From positions 14,776-78,775 of the forward strand of contig JBQTIU010000039.1 of the NCBI GenBank assembly GCA_052387815.1: a DNA stretch of 64,000 nt, read 5' to 3'. The first letter of the stretch is position 1, and each line of letters begins with the position of its first letter. The notes under the pieces are model-generated. The model saw only the letters and a list, made by a program, of their open reading frames with translations, did no database searches and was not told where the DNA came from. Of this stretch, positions 16,794-25,958 are shown one piece after another. Position numbers and translations under genes: made by a program. The stretch comes from JBQTIU01 sp052387815. Its GTDB lineage: Bacteria; Pseudomonadota; Alphaproteobacteria; CACIAM-22H2.

Positions 16794-17762
16794 CTACTTG
16801 ATGACCCCGAGCTCGCGCAGCGAGGCCGCGACCTCCTTGGCGAAGCCGTCCGTGAACCTTCCTGCCTCCGCGTGCGCCATGAAGGCGGGGACCAGGCTTT
16901 CGCGCGCGTATTCCTTCTGGTAGGCCGGGTCCGCGAGCACCGCCCTGATCCCGTCCTCCCAGGCCTTCAGCACGTCGGCCGGTAGGTTCTTGGGCCCGGC
17001 GAGGCCGCGGAACTTGATCACCACGAGATCGATGCCCTGCTCGCGCGCGGTCGCGACGTTCGGGAAATCGGGAAGCCGCTTTTCGGTGAGCACGGCCAAG
17101 AGGCGCACTTGCCCGGCTTCGAGCTGGGCGCGGATCTCCTGCACCTCGCCGACGCCGATGTCGAGCGTTCCGTTGAGGACGTTGATCATCAGGTCGCCGC
17201 CGCCTTCGTGGCTCACCACCGCGGCGCGCGTGCCGGTCAGGCGGCTCAGCCGCTCGAGCGCGAATCGCTCGAGCGAGGCGGGGTTGGCCGCGCCCCAGCC
17301 CGCCTTGCCGGGGTTCTGCCTGGCATGCTCGACCGCCTCGGCGAGGGTGCGGTGCGGCGAGGCGGCGCGCGTGTAGACCACCTCCGGATCGAGAAAGATG
17401 ATGGCGACCGGCATCAGACTGTCGTGGCCGAAGTCGAGCTTGCTCAGCAGCGTCGTCTGGATATAGGTCGGGGTCGTGGCGTAGAAGGTCGATCCGTCGG
17501 CGGGCGACTGCGCGACCTTGGCGACCGCCCGCGCGCCGCTGCCGCCGCGGATGTTCTCGACCGCGAAGTTCACCCCCATCTTGGGGCCGAGATGCTTGGC
17601 GAGGGCGCGCAGGAACACGTCGCTGCCGCCGCCCGGGCTCGAGTGCGTGACCAGCGTCACCGTCGCGTGGGGGTACTTGCCTTGCGCCGCGGCGGCGCCG
17701 GCATGGAGGGCGACGGCGAGTCCGAGCGCCGCCGCGATCGATCGCAGGCTTGCATGTGTCAT
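16794..17762 (-). CDS. Tripartite tricarboxylate transporter substrate-binding protein (TctC/Bug family)
   Basis: 322 residues from ATG 17762, chosen because GGAGGT lies 4 nt upstream and the protein then opens with a standard signal peptide (MTHASLRSIAAALGLAVALH, cleavage after GAAAAQG). A longer in-frame start at 17828 has none of this. The Bug-family features VTLVTHSSPGGGSDVFLRALAKHL, GSGARAVAKVAQSPADGSTFY and VVSHEGGGDLMINVLNGTLDIG are present. It is the periplasmic receptor of the downstream TctBA permease. The ligand is unknown; the MmgE/PrpD neighbour suggests a citrate-like acid. Confidence 0.93.
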   Translation of the reverse strand: MTHASLRSIAAALGLAVALHAGAAAAQGKYPHATVTLVTHSSPGGGSDVFLRALAKHLGPKMGVNFAVENIRGGSGARAVAKVAQSPADGSTFYATTPTYIQTTLLSKLDFGHDSLMPVAIIFLDPEVVYTRAASPHRTLAEAVEHARQNPGKAGWGAANPASLERFALERLSRLTGTRAAVVSHEGGGDLMINVLNGTLDIGVGEVQEIRAQLEAGQVRLLAVLTEKRLPDFPNVATAREQGIDLVVIKFRGLAGPKNLPADVLKAWEDGIRAVLADPAYQKEYARESLVPAFMAHAEAGRFTDGFAKEVAASLRELGVIK

Positions 17763-17824
17763 CTTGACCTCCATTTCATGCTTTTTCATGCGTTGCCCGC
17801 CCGCGCCGGGGTCGGGCGCATTCC

Positions 17825-19537
17825 TCATCCGAGCCGTGCGCTGCCACCCCCGGGCAACTGGTTGGCGAGCACGACGACGGCGAAGGTGATCAGCAGCATG
17901 GTGAGCCCGAGCACCGAGATCGGGCCGAGATCGCCGCTTTCGTTGAGATCGTAGATTACCACCGACAGCACCCTAGTGTTGGCGGTGAACAGCATGATCG
18001 CCGCCGACAACTCGCGCATCACGCCGATGAAGATGAAGCACCAGGCGGCGATGACGCCGGTGCGCAGCAAGGGCGCGGTGACGTGGCGCAGCGCCTGGAG
18101 CCGGGTGGCGCCGAGGATGCGGCTCGCTTCCTCGAGCTCCGGATGCACGGCGCGGAACGAGGACTGGAGCTGCTGGTAGGCGACCGGCAGCTCGATGGCG
18201 AGATAGGCGAGCAGCAGGATCCACAGCGTACCGTAGAGCACCAGCGGCGGGCGCGTGTAAGAGAGGAACAACCCCACGCCCAGCACGATCCCGGGTATGG
18301 CGACCGGCGCCGTGGCGAGGAAGCCGAGGATGCGGTGCCCGGCGATCGCCTGGCGGGTCGTCAAGTAGGCGATGACGAGCGCGAGGACGGTGCCGATGGT
18401 CGCGGCCATCGTCCCGAGCAGCAGGGTGTTGTAGAGCGCAAGTCGCGTCTGCGAGAACTCGAGGAAGACGAATCGCAGGTGATGGAGCGTGAGCGCGTCC
18501 ACCGTCAGCGGCGCCGAGTAGATCCTGGTGAAGGCGCCCTTCAAGAGCGCGCCGTAGGGCAGGAACACCGGCAGAGAGAGGACGGCGAGGCAGAGGCCGA
18601 GCGCCGCCCAGCGCCAGGGGCCGAGCCGCACGCGCCGCGGCTCGCCGGACTTGCCGCCGATGACCGCGTAGCCGCGCCGGCCGAGAATTCGGGCTTGCGC
18701 GCGCAACAGCACGACGGTCACGACGAGCAGCGGCAGCGCCGCCGCCGCGGCGAGACCCGGCTTCGGCGGATAGTGGAACAGGCTCCAAATCTTCGTGGTC
18801 ATGGTGTGGAAGCCGGCCGGCAGCGCCAGGATCGCGGGCGAGCCGAACAGCGTCATCGCCTGCAGGAAGGCGACCAGCGCCCCCGCCAGCACCGCCGGCA
18901 GCACCAAGGGGACGGTGATCCGGCGCGCCGTCTGCCAGGCGCGGGCGCCGAGGATGGCCGAGGAATCCTCGAGTTCGGCTGGGATGCGATCGAGTGCGTT
19001 GGCGACCAGCACGAAGACGTAAGCGAAGGTGTAGCAGCCGATGACGAAGGTGAGCCCGGCCAGCGAGTAGATGTCGAACACGTGCTGGTCCGGCCCGGCG
19101 CCGGTGACATCGCGCCACAGACGGTTGAGGATGCCGCTGTTGGGCGCGGCCAGGATCTCCCAGGCGATGGCACCGAGGAACGGCGGGGTCACGAACGACG
19201 CCATGATGAGCGCGCGCACCGCGCGCCGGAACGGCATGTCACTGCGCGCGACCAGCCAGCCGATCGGCGCGGCCACGACGCAGGACCCGATCCCGACCAT
19301 GATCGACATCCTCAATGTCGTGAGCATCGGGTCGAGGAAGCTCGGAGCGGTGGCGACCTCGATGAAGTTGTCGAGCGTGAGCGCGCCGGCGCGGTCGGTG
19401 AGAGAGAAGTAGACCAGCCAGCATATCGGCAGGACGACGAGCAGGCAGAGGAGCAGGGCGCACACCGCCAGCACCGGCCTCGAGGCATCGAGCCGGCCCC
19501 GGCCCAATGGCGCGGCGGAGGCGAGCGCGACGCTCAA
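17825..19537 (-). CDS. Fe3+/2-aminoethylphosphonate-type ABC transporter permease (two fused permease domains)
   Basis: 570 residues with two tandem binding-protein-dependent permease domains, each about six membrane helices. The coupling (EAA-like) loops are ELEDSSAILGARAWQTARRITVPLVLPA in the first half and ELEEASRILGATRLQALRHVTAPLL in the second. This fused architecture is typical of FbpB-like permeases for ferric iron, thiamine, putrescine or 2-aminoethylphosphonate. It is preceded by its receptor (37 bp) and ATPase genes and followed by TctC. The start ATG 19537 (MSVALASAAPLGRG) gives the usual short cytosolic N-terminus. Confidence 0.93.
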   Translation of the reverse strand: MSVALASAAPLGRGRLDASRPVLAVCALLLCLLVVLPICWLVYFSLTDRAGALTLDNFIEVATAPSFLDPMLTTLRMSIMVGIGSCVVAAPIGWLVARSDMPFRRAVRALIMASFVTPPFLGAIAWEILAAPNSGILNRLWRDVTGAGPDQHVFDIYSLAGLTFVIGCYTFAYVFVLVANALDRIPAELEDSSAILGARAWQTARRITVPLVLPAVLAGALVAFLQAMTLFGSPAILALPAGFHTMTTKIWSLFHYPPKPGLAAAAALPLLVVTVVLLRAQARILGRRGYAVIGGKSGEPRRVRLGPWRWAALGLCLAVLSLPVFLPYGALLKGAFTRIYSAPLTVDALTLHHLRFVFLEFSQTRLALYNTLLLGTMAATIGTVLALVIAYLTTRQAIAGHRILGFLATAPVAIPGIVLGVGLFLSYTRPPLVLYGTLWILLLAYLAIELPVAYQQLQSSFRAVHPELEEASRILGATRLQALRHVTAPLLRTGVIAAWCFIFIGVMRELSAAIMLFTANTRVLSVVIYDLNESGDLGPISVLGLTMLLITFAVVVLANQLPGGGSARLG

Positions 19538-19574
19538 GGCCGGCGCTCCGATGCGAGGGTATTTCCGCGCCCTG

Positions 19575-20630
19575 CTAGGTGCCGAAATAGCGCGTATAGC
19601 GCTCCTTGATCTTTTCGACTTGGTCGGCGACCGCCTCGGCGTCCTCCTTCATCACCTTGATGTCCTTGAGCGCCGGTCGGCCCGGCCGTTCCTTGACGAG
19701 GGCGTGGAACGAGCGCAGGCCGCCGACATCGACCAAGAACTGCTGCGCCTCCGCGGTGTAGAGGTAATTCTGGAACAGCCGCGCGGCGTTCGGGCGCGGC
19801 GCGTTCTTGAGGACCGCCGACGGGCTGATGATCAAGGGCGTGCCCTCCTTGGCGTAAACGACCTCGACCGGGTGGCCCTCCTGCTTGAGCTGGAGGAGGA
19901 TGTACTCGTTGCCGTCGGCCATGACCGCCCGCTCGCCCAGCGACAGCTTCTTCGGCGGCTCGACCGCCGATTGCACCTGCATCACCTTTTGCTTCGCCAG
20001 CTTCTCGAAGTAGTCCCAGCCGATGTCGCGGGCGATCTGGAAGGTCGAGGTCAGGATCGTGCCGCTGTAGCTCGGGTGGGCCTTGACGATCTTTCCCGAC
20101 CATTTGGCGTCGAGCAGATCGGCGAAGCTCTTCGGCGCGTCCTCGGGCTTGACCAGCTTGGTGTTGTAGCCGATGACGCTGAGCGAGGCGCGCCACGAGG
20201 CGTACATGCCGCCAGGGTCGCGCTGATCGGGCGGGAAGTGCCGCGCCACGTCCTCGGGCAGGTGCGCCGCCAGCCAGCCGTCGCGCTTCCAGATCACGAA
20301 ATGGGCCGCATCCGAGGTGTTGATCACGTCGGCGGCGTAGATCCGGCTCGAGTATTCCTGGCCGATGCGCTGGAAGATGCGCTCCGAGCCGGAGCGCTCG
20401 ACCTGCACCGATATGCCGGGATATTTGGCCTCGAATGCCTTGGCCACCTTCTCGGCCACCTGCACCTCGATCGAGGTGTAGAAGGCGACCTTGCCTTCCT
20501 TCTTCGCCGCCTCGACGAGGGAGGGCGTGATCTTCGAGGGCTCGAGCTGGGCGGCGAGCGGCGGGGCCGCGATCAGGACGAGACCGGCGGCGAGACAGCC
20601 GGCGATCCTTACTGCGATGCGCTTGCTCAT
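19575..20630 (-). CDS. ABC transporter substrate-binding protein, Fe3+/AEP-type (FbpA-like)
   Basis: 351 residues with a signal peptide (MSKRIAVRIAGCLAAGLVLI, cleavage after PPLAAQ). The mature protein follows the class of extracellular solute-binding proteins that includes FbpA and AEP receptors: EAAKKEGKVAFYTSIEVQVAEKVAKAFEAKYPGI near the N-terminus, YAADVINTSDAAHFVIWK, SVIGYNTKLV and FADLLDAKWSGKIV. Ferric-binding Tyr-Tyr pairs are not obvious at the C-terminal site, so an organic ligand is at least as likely as iron. It sits between its ATPase and permease genes. Confidence 0.9.
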   Translation of the reverse strand: MSKRIAVRIAGCLAAGLVLIAAPPLAAQLEPSKITPSLVEAAKKEGKVAFYTSIEVQVAEKVAKAFEAKYPGISVQVERSGSERIFQRIGQEYSSRIYAADVINTSDAAHFVIWKRDGWLAAHLPEDVARHFPPDQRDPGGMYASWRASLSVIGYNTKLVKPEDAPKSFADLLDAKWSGKIVKAHPSYSGTILTSTFQIARDIGWDYFEKLAKQKVMQVQSAVEPPKKLSLGERAVMADGNEYILLQLKQEGHPVEVVYAKEGTPLIISPSAVLKNAPRPNAARLFQNYLYTAEAQQFLVDVGGLRSFHALVKERPGRPALKDIKVMKEDAEAVADQVEKIKERYTRYFGT

Positions 20631-20689
20631 CGTTTCGTCTCCTCTTCTCTAGTTCTCTTGGTTCGGTCGTTTTCGTCGAGGGTCTTGTT

Positions 20690-21754
20690 TCAGCCGCCGA
20701 GCCCGCGGCAGCGCTCCGGCGGCAGGTGCAGCCAGACCGCGCTCCCCGGCGCCAGGCTCAGCTTGGGCGGCGTGGTCACGCGCAGCTGCGCGCCGCCGCC
20801 GAGTTCGATGAGATAGTCGCGGGCGGCGCCGAGGAACACGTGGCGGACGACGGTCGCCGGCGCCACGTTCTCGGTCCCGGCCGGCGGCTCCCTCGCCGTC
20901 AACTGCGCGTCGTGGAGGCGGATCGACAGCGCCGCCTCGGCGCCGGGGACGAGCGCCCCCTGGCCGCAGCGCAGCCTGAGGCCGTCGATCGCGAGGTGCG
21001 CGCGGTCGAGCGCCTTGCCCTTGAGGATGTTGGTGCCGCCGATGAACCGCGCCACGAATTCGGAGCGCGGCCGCTCGTAGATCTCCTCCGGCGTGCCACC
21101 CTGCTCGATGCGCCCGGCATTCATGACCACGATGCGGTCGGCGGTGGTCATGGCCTCGGCCTGGTCGTGGGTGACGTAGATCGTGGTGTAGCGGTAGCGG
21201 TCGTGGAGCCGCCGCAGCTCGAAGCGCATATCCTCGCGCAAGTTGGCGTCGAGGTTGGAGAGCGGCTCGTCGAGCAGCAGGGTTTCAGGCTCGACGATGA
21301 GGGCGCGGGCGAGCGCCACGCGCTGCTGCTGGCCGCCCGACAGCTCCCCCGGATAGCGCTCCGCGAGCGCCTCGAGCCGGATCACGCGCAAGATCGCCTC
21401 GACCCGGCGGCGGATGGTGTCGCGATCGAGCTTGCGCAAGACCAGCCCGTAGCCGACGTTCTCGGCGACGGTCATATGCGGCCACAGCGCGTAGCTCTGG
21501 AAGATCATCGACATGTTGCGCCGCTCGGGCGGCACGGCGCGTTCGGGCGAGGAGAGGACCCGTCCGCCGACCCGGATCTCGCCCTCGCTCGGCTCGATGA
21601 AGCCGGCGACCAGGCGCAGCGTCGTCGTCTTGCCGCAGCCCGACGGCCCGAGCAGGCAGACCAGCAGCCCGGGCTCGATCGCCAGATCGAGGCGATCGAC
21701 CACGGCGACCCCGCCGTAGCGCTTGGTCAGTCCGCGCAACTCCACCGCGGCCAC
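20690..21754 (-). CDS. ABC transporter ATP-binding protein, PotA/FbpC-type
   Basis: 354 residues. Walker A is GPSGCGKTT (36-44), the signature is LSGGQQQR, Walker B is LLLDEPLSNLDANLREDMR, and the switch His is in YVTHDQAEAM. A C-terminal OB-fold (TOBE) domain follows from about residue 250 (GTNILKGKALDR ... LSIRLHDAQLT), as in CUT1/polyamine/iron ATPases. It energises the FbpB-like permease encoded 1.1 kb downstream. It is the first gene of that ABC set, with a 128-bp spacer from the preceding fused ATPase gene. Confidence 0.95.
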   Translation of the reverse strand: MAAVELRGLTKRYGGVAVVDRLDLAIEPGLLVCLLGPSGCGKTTTLRLVAGFIEPSEGEIRVGGRVLSSPERAVPPERRNMSMIFQSYALWPHMTVAENVGYGLVLRKLDRDTIRRRVEAILRVIRLEALAERYPGELSGGQQQRVALARALIVEPETLLLDEPLSNLDANLREDMRFELRRLHDRYRYTTIYVTHDQAEAMTTADRIVVMNAGRIEQGGTPEEIYERPRSEFVARFIGGTNILKGKALDRAHLAIDGLRLRCGQGALVPGAEAALSIRLHDAQLTAREPPAGTENVAPATVVRHVFLGAARDYLIELGGGAQLRVTTPPKLSLAPGSAVWLHLPPERCRGLGG

Positions 21755-21882
21755 GCCGGTCCTCCCCTCGTTCCCGCCTGCCGCCCTAGCGCCATCTCCG
21801 CCCTCCCACCAGGGGCACCAGCATACCCCGCCAGCCGCGCGCCGTCACGCGCCAGCAGCCGCGCCCCCACACCCAAGCGGTT

Positions 21883-23961
21883 TCAGCGCGTTGCGGCCGG
21901 CTTGAACACCGGCCCGAGCTTGGCGAGCTCGGCAGCCGGGATGTGGCAAGCGATGCGGTGCCCGTCGGCAAGCCGCTGGTCGGGCGGCTTCTGCTCCTCG
22001 CAAATGCGGCCGATCTTGCGCGGGCAGCGGGTGTGGAAGGGACAGCCCGCGGGCGGGTCAAGGGCGCTGGGAATTTCGCCCGCCAACACGATCCGTTTGC
22101 GCTCGATCGAGGGATCGGCGATCGGCACGGCCGACAACAGCGCCTCGGTATAGGGATGATAGGGCGGCGCGAAGAGCTGGTCGGCGGTGCCGGATTCCAT
22201 GACCTGACCCAAATACATGACCACCACCCGGTCGGCGATGTAGCGAACCAGGCTCAAATCGTGGCTGATGAGGACCAGTGTCGTGCCTTGGCTCTTCTGG
22301 ATGTCGATCAGGAGTTCGGTGATCGCGGCGCGCACCGAGACGTCGAGCGAGGACACCGGTTCGTCGGCGACCACGACATCGGGCTTGCCCGCGAACGCGC
22401 GGGCGATCGCGACACGCTGCTTCTGGCCGCCCGAAAGCTGCCGCGGCCGGCGCTCGGCGAAGGCCGGCGACAGCTTGGTCAGCGCCAAGAGTTCGCCCAC
22501 CCGCTCGCCCACCCCCTTGCGGTCCGTCTCGACCCCGAACTTGCGCACCACGCGAGCGATCTGGGCGCCGATCGAATAGCTGGGATTGAGGGTTTCGTCC
22601 GGGTTCTGGAACACCATTTGCAGCGCGCGGAGCTGCGCGGGCGACCGGCGCTCAACCGGGAGTTCGGCGAGATCGACACCGACGAAGCCGATCTCGCCGC
22701 CGGTGGCGGCCTCCAGGCCCATCAACACCTTGGCGAAGGTCGACTTGCCGCATCCCGATTCGCCGACGATCGCCAAGGTCTGCTGGCGCCGGACCCGGAA
22801 ATTGAGCTTTTGGTTGGCCTTGATCCAGCGCTTGGCGCCGCCCAACAGCCATGCCGCCAAGCCGCGATCGTCGATCGGATAGTGCTTGTCGAGGTCCGAG
22901 ACGGCGAGAACGACATCCTCCCTCGCCTCGACGTCATGTCCGATGCCGCCTGGAGGGCTCGGCGCGAGAGCGATCTTCGACCAGCGCACGCAGCGCACGC
23001 CGTGGCCGCTGCCCGCGTCGACGACCTCCATCGCGATCCGCGCCGCATCGCACAGGCCGGCCGAGAAATGGTCGCAGCGCGGCCCGAAATAGCAGCCCGG
23101 CGGCCGTTCCTGGGGCAGTGTGACATTGCCGCGGATGGGCACCAGCGGGCGCACCCGCTTGTCCGAAGTCGGGAGCGGAAGGCAGGCCAGAAGACCTCTC
23201 GTGTAGGGGTGGCTCGGGCGGGCGAAGACATCCTCGATGCGGCCTTCCTCGACGATCTCGCCCGAGTACATCACGGCGACGCGCTCGCAGACCTCGGCGA
23301 TCAGGCCGAGGTTGTGCGAGATGTACAGCAGTGTGGTGTTGTACTTGGCGCGCAGCGCCGCGATCACATCGACGACGCCGGCCTCCACCGTGACGTCGAG
23401 CCCGGTCGTCGGTTCGTCGAGCAGCAGCAGCGACGGCTTGGCCAACAGCGCCATGGCGATGACGATGCGCTGCTGCTGGCCGCCCGAGAGTTGGTGCGGA
23501 TAGGACTCCATCACGCGCTCGATGTCCGCGAGCTTGACATCCTTGAGCATCGCCACGGCGGCCGCTCTCGCCGCCTCCCAGTCGGCGCCGAGATGGACGA
23601 CCGCCGTCTCCGCGAGCTGCTCGGCGATCGTCAGGCTGGGATTGAGCGCCGACATCGCCTCCTGGTAGACCATGCCGATGCCGCCGCCGCGCACGCGGCG
23701 GAGCTCGTCGTCCGAGAGCCCCGCCATATCGCGCCCCTGGAACCGGATGGCGCCGCCGACGATCCGCCCGTTGCCCGCGAAGTAGCGCAGGACGGCCATC
23801 GCCACCGTCGACTTCCCGCACCCCGATTCGCCGACCAGGCCCAGGCTTTCGCCGGCCCGCAAGGCGAGCGATGCGCCGGTGACGGCCGGCACCTCCCCGC
23901 CCCGCACGAAATAGGAAATCGACACGGCGTCGAGTTCGAGGATCGGGGCGGAGCCGGTCAC
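21883..23961 (-). CDS. Dipeptide/oligopeptide ABC transporter fused ATPase (DppD-DppF type)
   Basis: 692 residues from a GTG at 23961 (MTGSAPILELDAVSISYFVRG), right at the stop of the preceding permease gene. Two complete NBDs are fused. Each has a Walker A GESGCGKST, a signature (LSGGQQQRIVIAMALL, LSGGQKQRVAIARAF) and Walker B (LLLDEPTTGLDVTVEAG, VVADEPVSSLDVSVRAA). Each also ends with the OppD/DppF C-terminal region with Cys-rich motifs (PPGCYFGPRCDHF, PPAGCPFHTRCPRK) that in relatives can bind a metal cluster. It powers the permease pair encoded upstream. An upstream extension to 24075 is antisense/out-of-frame artefact. Confidence 0.94.
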   Translation of the reverse strand: MTGSAPILELDAVSISYFVRGGEVPAVTGASLALRAGESLGLVGESGCGKSTVAMAVLRYFAGNGRIVGGAIRFQGRDMAGLSDDELRRVRGGGIGMVYQEAMSALNPSLTIAEQLAETAVVHLGADWEAARAAAVAMLKDVKLADIERVMESYPHQLSGGQQQRIVIAMALLAKPSLLLLDEPTTGLDVTVEAGVVDVIAALRAKYNTTLLYISHNLGLIAEVCERVAVMYSGEIVEEGRIEDVFARPSHPYTRGLLACLPLPTSDKRVRPLVPIRGNVTLPQERPPGCYFGPRCDHFSAGLCDAARIAMEVVDAGSGHGVRCVRWSKIALAPSPPGGIGHDVEAREDVVLAVSDLDKHYPIDDRGLAAWLLGGAKRWIKANQKLNFRVRRQQTLAIVGESGCGKSTFAKVLMGLEAATGGEIGFVGVDLAELPVERRSPAQLRALQMVFQNPDETLNPSYSIGAQIARVVRKFGVETDRKGVGERVGELLALTKLSPAFAERRPRQLSGGQKQRVAIARAFAGKPDVVVADEPVSSLDVSVRAAITELLIDIQKSQGTTLVLISHDLSLVRYIADRVVVMYLGQVMESGTADQLFAPPYHPYTEALLSAVPIADPSIERKRIVLAGEIPSALDPPAGCPFHTRCPRKIGRICEEQKPPDQRLADGHRIACHIPAAELAKLGPVFKPAATR

Positions 23962-23962
23962 G

Positions 23963-24862
23963 TCAGTCCTTGAGCGACAGCTCGCGCAAGCCATCGGCGA
24001 GCAGGTTGAACCCCAGCACGAGCGAGGACACGGCGAGGCAGGGGAAGACCAGCATGTGCGGGAACACCAGGGCATAGGCCCGCGTCTCGTTGATCATGCC
24101 GCCCCAGTCCGGAGTAGGCGGCGGCAGACCGAGGCCGAGGAAGCCCAAGGTGCCGATGGTGATCGTCACGTAGCCCAGACGCAGGCAGAGATCGACGATC
24201 AGGGGCCCGCGCGCGTTGGGCAGGATCTCGACGAGCATGATGTACCAGGCCGACTCGCCCCGGATCTGCGCCGCCTGCACGTAGGCGCGGTTGCGCAGAT
24301 CGAGCACCATGGCGCGGGTGATGCGCATGACGACCGGCGAGGACGCGAGCGTGACGGCGAGAACGATGTTGAAGCCCGAGGAGCCGAACTTGCTGATGAT
24401 GACGATGTAGAGGACGAGCGCCGGGAAGGCGAGAACGAGGTCGCTGACGCGCGACAGGATCTCGTCGAACCAGCCGCGCTTGTAGCCGGCGAGGAGGCCC
24501 ATCACGATGCCGACCGCAAACGCCGAGAAGGTCGCCAGCGGCGCGTAGAACAGCACCGTGCGCGCGCCCCAGATGAGGCGCGACAGGATATCGCGGCCGA
24601 GGTGGTCGCTGCCCAGCCAAAACACGCCGCCCCCGGGCGCGGGCGCGCCCGGCAGCGCCATCGACCTGAGGTTGGCGGTGGGCGAGAACGGCGCGATCCA
24701 CGGCGCCGCCGCCGCCGCCAAGACCCAGAACAGGACGATGGCGAGCCCGAGCGCGCCGACCGGGGTCGCGCGGACGAAGCCGAGCGCGCGCGAGAGAGGG
24801 CCGATCGCCGCCCCTGGTGCGGCTTGGCTCACCGCCGCCGCGCTCGCCTGCCCGTCCGTCAT
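23963..24862 (-). CDS. Peptide-type ABC transporter permease (DppC-like)
   Basis: 299 residues from ATG 24862, overlapping the DppB-like stop by 4 nt. It has an N-terminal helix (ALGLAIVLFWVLAAAAAPWI), the extracytoplasmic FWLGSDHLGRDILSRLIWGAR signature of OppC/DppC proteins, and five further helices. The coupling loop is YVQAAQIRGESAWYIMLVEILPN. It builds the inner-membrane channel with the DppB-like subunit. Frames reaching to 25591 merely shadow the neighbouring gene. Confidence 0.94.
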   Translation of the reverse strand: MTDGQASAAAVSQAAPGAAIGPLSRALGFVRATPVGALGLAIVLFWVLAAAAAPWIAPFSPTANLRSMALPGAPAPGGGVFWLGSDHLGRDILSRLIWGARTVLFYAPLATFSAFAVGIVMGLLAGYKRGWFDEILSRVSDLVLAFPALVLYIVIISKFGSSGFNIVLAVTLASSPVVMRITRAMVLDLRNRAYVQAAQIRGESAWYIMLVEILPNARGPLIVDLCLRLGYVTITIGTLGFLGLGLPPPTPDWGGMINETRAYALVFPHMLVFPCLAVSSLVLGFNLLADGLRELSLKD

Positions 24863-25791
24863 TTGAACCGGATCCTCGGGTTCAAGTAGGTGTACGCCAC
24901 GTCGGCCACCGTCTGCGTGGCGACCGCGATCACGACCGTCACCATCGTGCATGCCTCGAGGAGATGCAGGTCCTTGCCGAGCGAGGCCTCGAGAATCAAC
25001 GAGCCGAATCCCTTGTAGGCGAAGAAGAACTCGACGACGATCACGCCGGCGATGAGCCAGTTGACGTGGAGCATGATGACGGTGAACGGCGTGATGAGCG
25101 CGTTGCGCAGCGCGTGCCGCAAGATCACCCGCCGGTAGGGAAGCCCCTTCAAGAGCGCCGTGCGGACATAGGGCGTCGTCATGACTTCCGCCATCGACGC
25201 ACGGGTGATGCGCGCCACGTAGCCGAAGTCGTAGGCGACGAGCACGAGCACCGGCATCACGAGCTCGCGGTACGAGAACCCCTCGATCATGCTGCTCGTG
25301 CCCGGCAGCAGGCCGAGCCAGAAGACGAGGACCGCCGAGACCAGCACGGTGCTCGCAAACGGCGGGACGGAGGCGCTCGCCACGCACGCGGTCGAGATCG
25401 CGCGGTCGGTGGCCGAGCCCTCGCGCATGCCGGCGAGCACGCCGAGGGCGAGCGAGATCGGGACCAGGAAGAAGAAGAACCAGAAGCCGAGGATCGCGGT
25501 ATTGGCGAAGCGCTGCCAGACCACGTCGGCGACCGGCGCGCGGAAGATCCGCGACATCCTCCAGTCCCCGACCAGGAAATGCCCGAGCCAATCGAAGTAG
25601 CGGACATGGGCCGGCGCAAAGTAGCCGTTGTTGCGCAGCCAGATCTGGCGCTGCTCCTCGGTCGAGTAGGGGCCCAAGACCTGCACCACCACTTCCTCGG
25701 CGTCCAGCTCGAACAGCAGGAACAATAGGAGCGAGGCGACCAGCATGGTGACCGCCATGTAGACGAGGCGCCGCGCGATAAAGCGGATCAT
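24859..25791 (-). CDS. Peptide-type ABC transporter permease (DppB-like)
   Basis: 310 residues beginning MIRFIARRLVYMAVTMLVAS, the usual OppB/DppB first helix. The coupling loop is YVRTALLKGLPYRRVILRHALRNALITPF. About six membrane helices are visible. The periplasmic loop (FELDAEEVVVQVLGPYSTEE) is typical in place. It is separated from the receptor gene by 167 bp that contain a strong terminator-like hairpin on this strand, so its expression is probably lower than that of the receptor. Confidence 0.93.
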   Translation of the reverse strand: MIRFIARRLVYMAVTMLVASLLLFLLFELDAEEVVVQVLGPYSTEEQRQIWLRNNGYFAPAHVRYFDWLGHFLVGDWRMSRIFRAPVADVVWQRFANTAILGFWFFFFLVPISLALGVLAGMREGSATDRAISTACVASASVPPFASTVLVSAVLVFWLGLLPGTSSMIEGFSYRELVMPVLVLVAYDFGYVARITRASMAEVMTTPYVRTALLKGLPYRRVILRHALRNALITPFTVIMLHVNWLIAGVIVVEFFFAYKGFGSLILEASLGKDLHLLEACTMVTVVIAVATQTVADVAYTYLNPRIRFK

Positions 25792-25850
25792 GGCCGGCCC
25801 GGGGTCATCGCGACCGGGTCAAGAAAAACGAAGATGGCGACTCCGGCAAC

Positions 25851-25884
25851 GGAAAAACAAGGGGGCGGACCTCCGTCCGCCCCC
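25851..25884 (-). terminator. Intra-operon rho-independent terminator/attenuator between receptor and permease genes
   Basis: GGGGGCGGAC (25861-25870) pairs perfectly with GTCCGCCCCC (25875-25884) around a 4-nt loop. On the minus strand it is followed by TTGTTTTTCC (25860-25851). That is a strong hairpin plus U-rich tract, 75 bp after the receptor stop at 25959 and before the DppB-like start at 25791. Partial termination here would give the receptor its usual molar excess. Confidence 0.78.
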
Positions 25885-25958
25885 GATGCTTGGTGCCCAA
25901 CCCCACGCCGCACGCGCGTGGGACGCAAAGGGCGGGTGCCAGGCCCCGGTTCGTCCCC

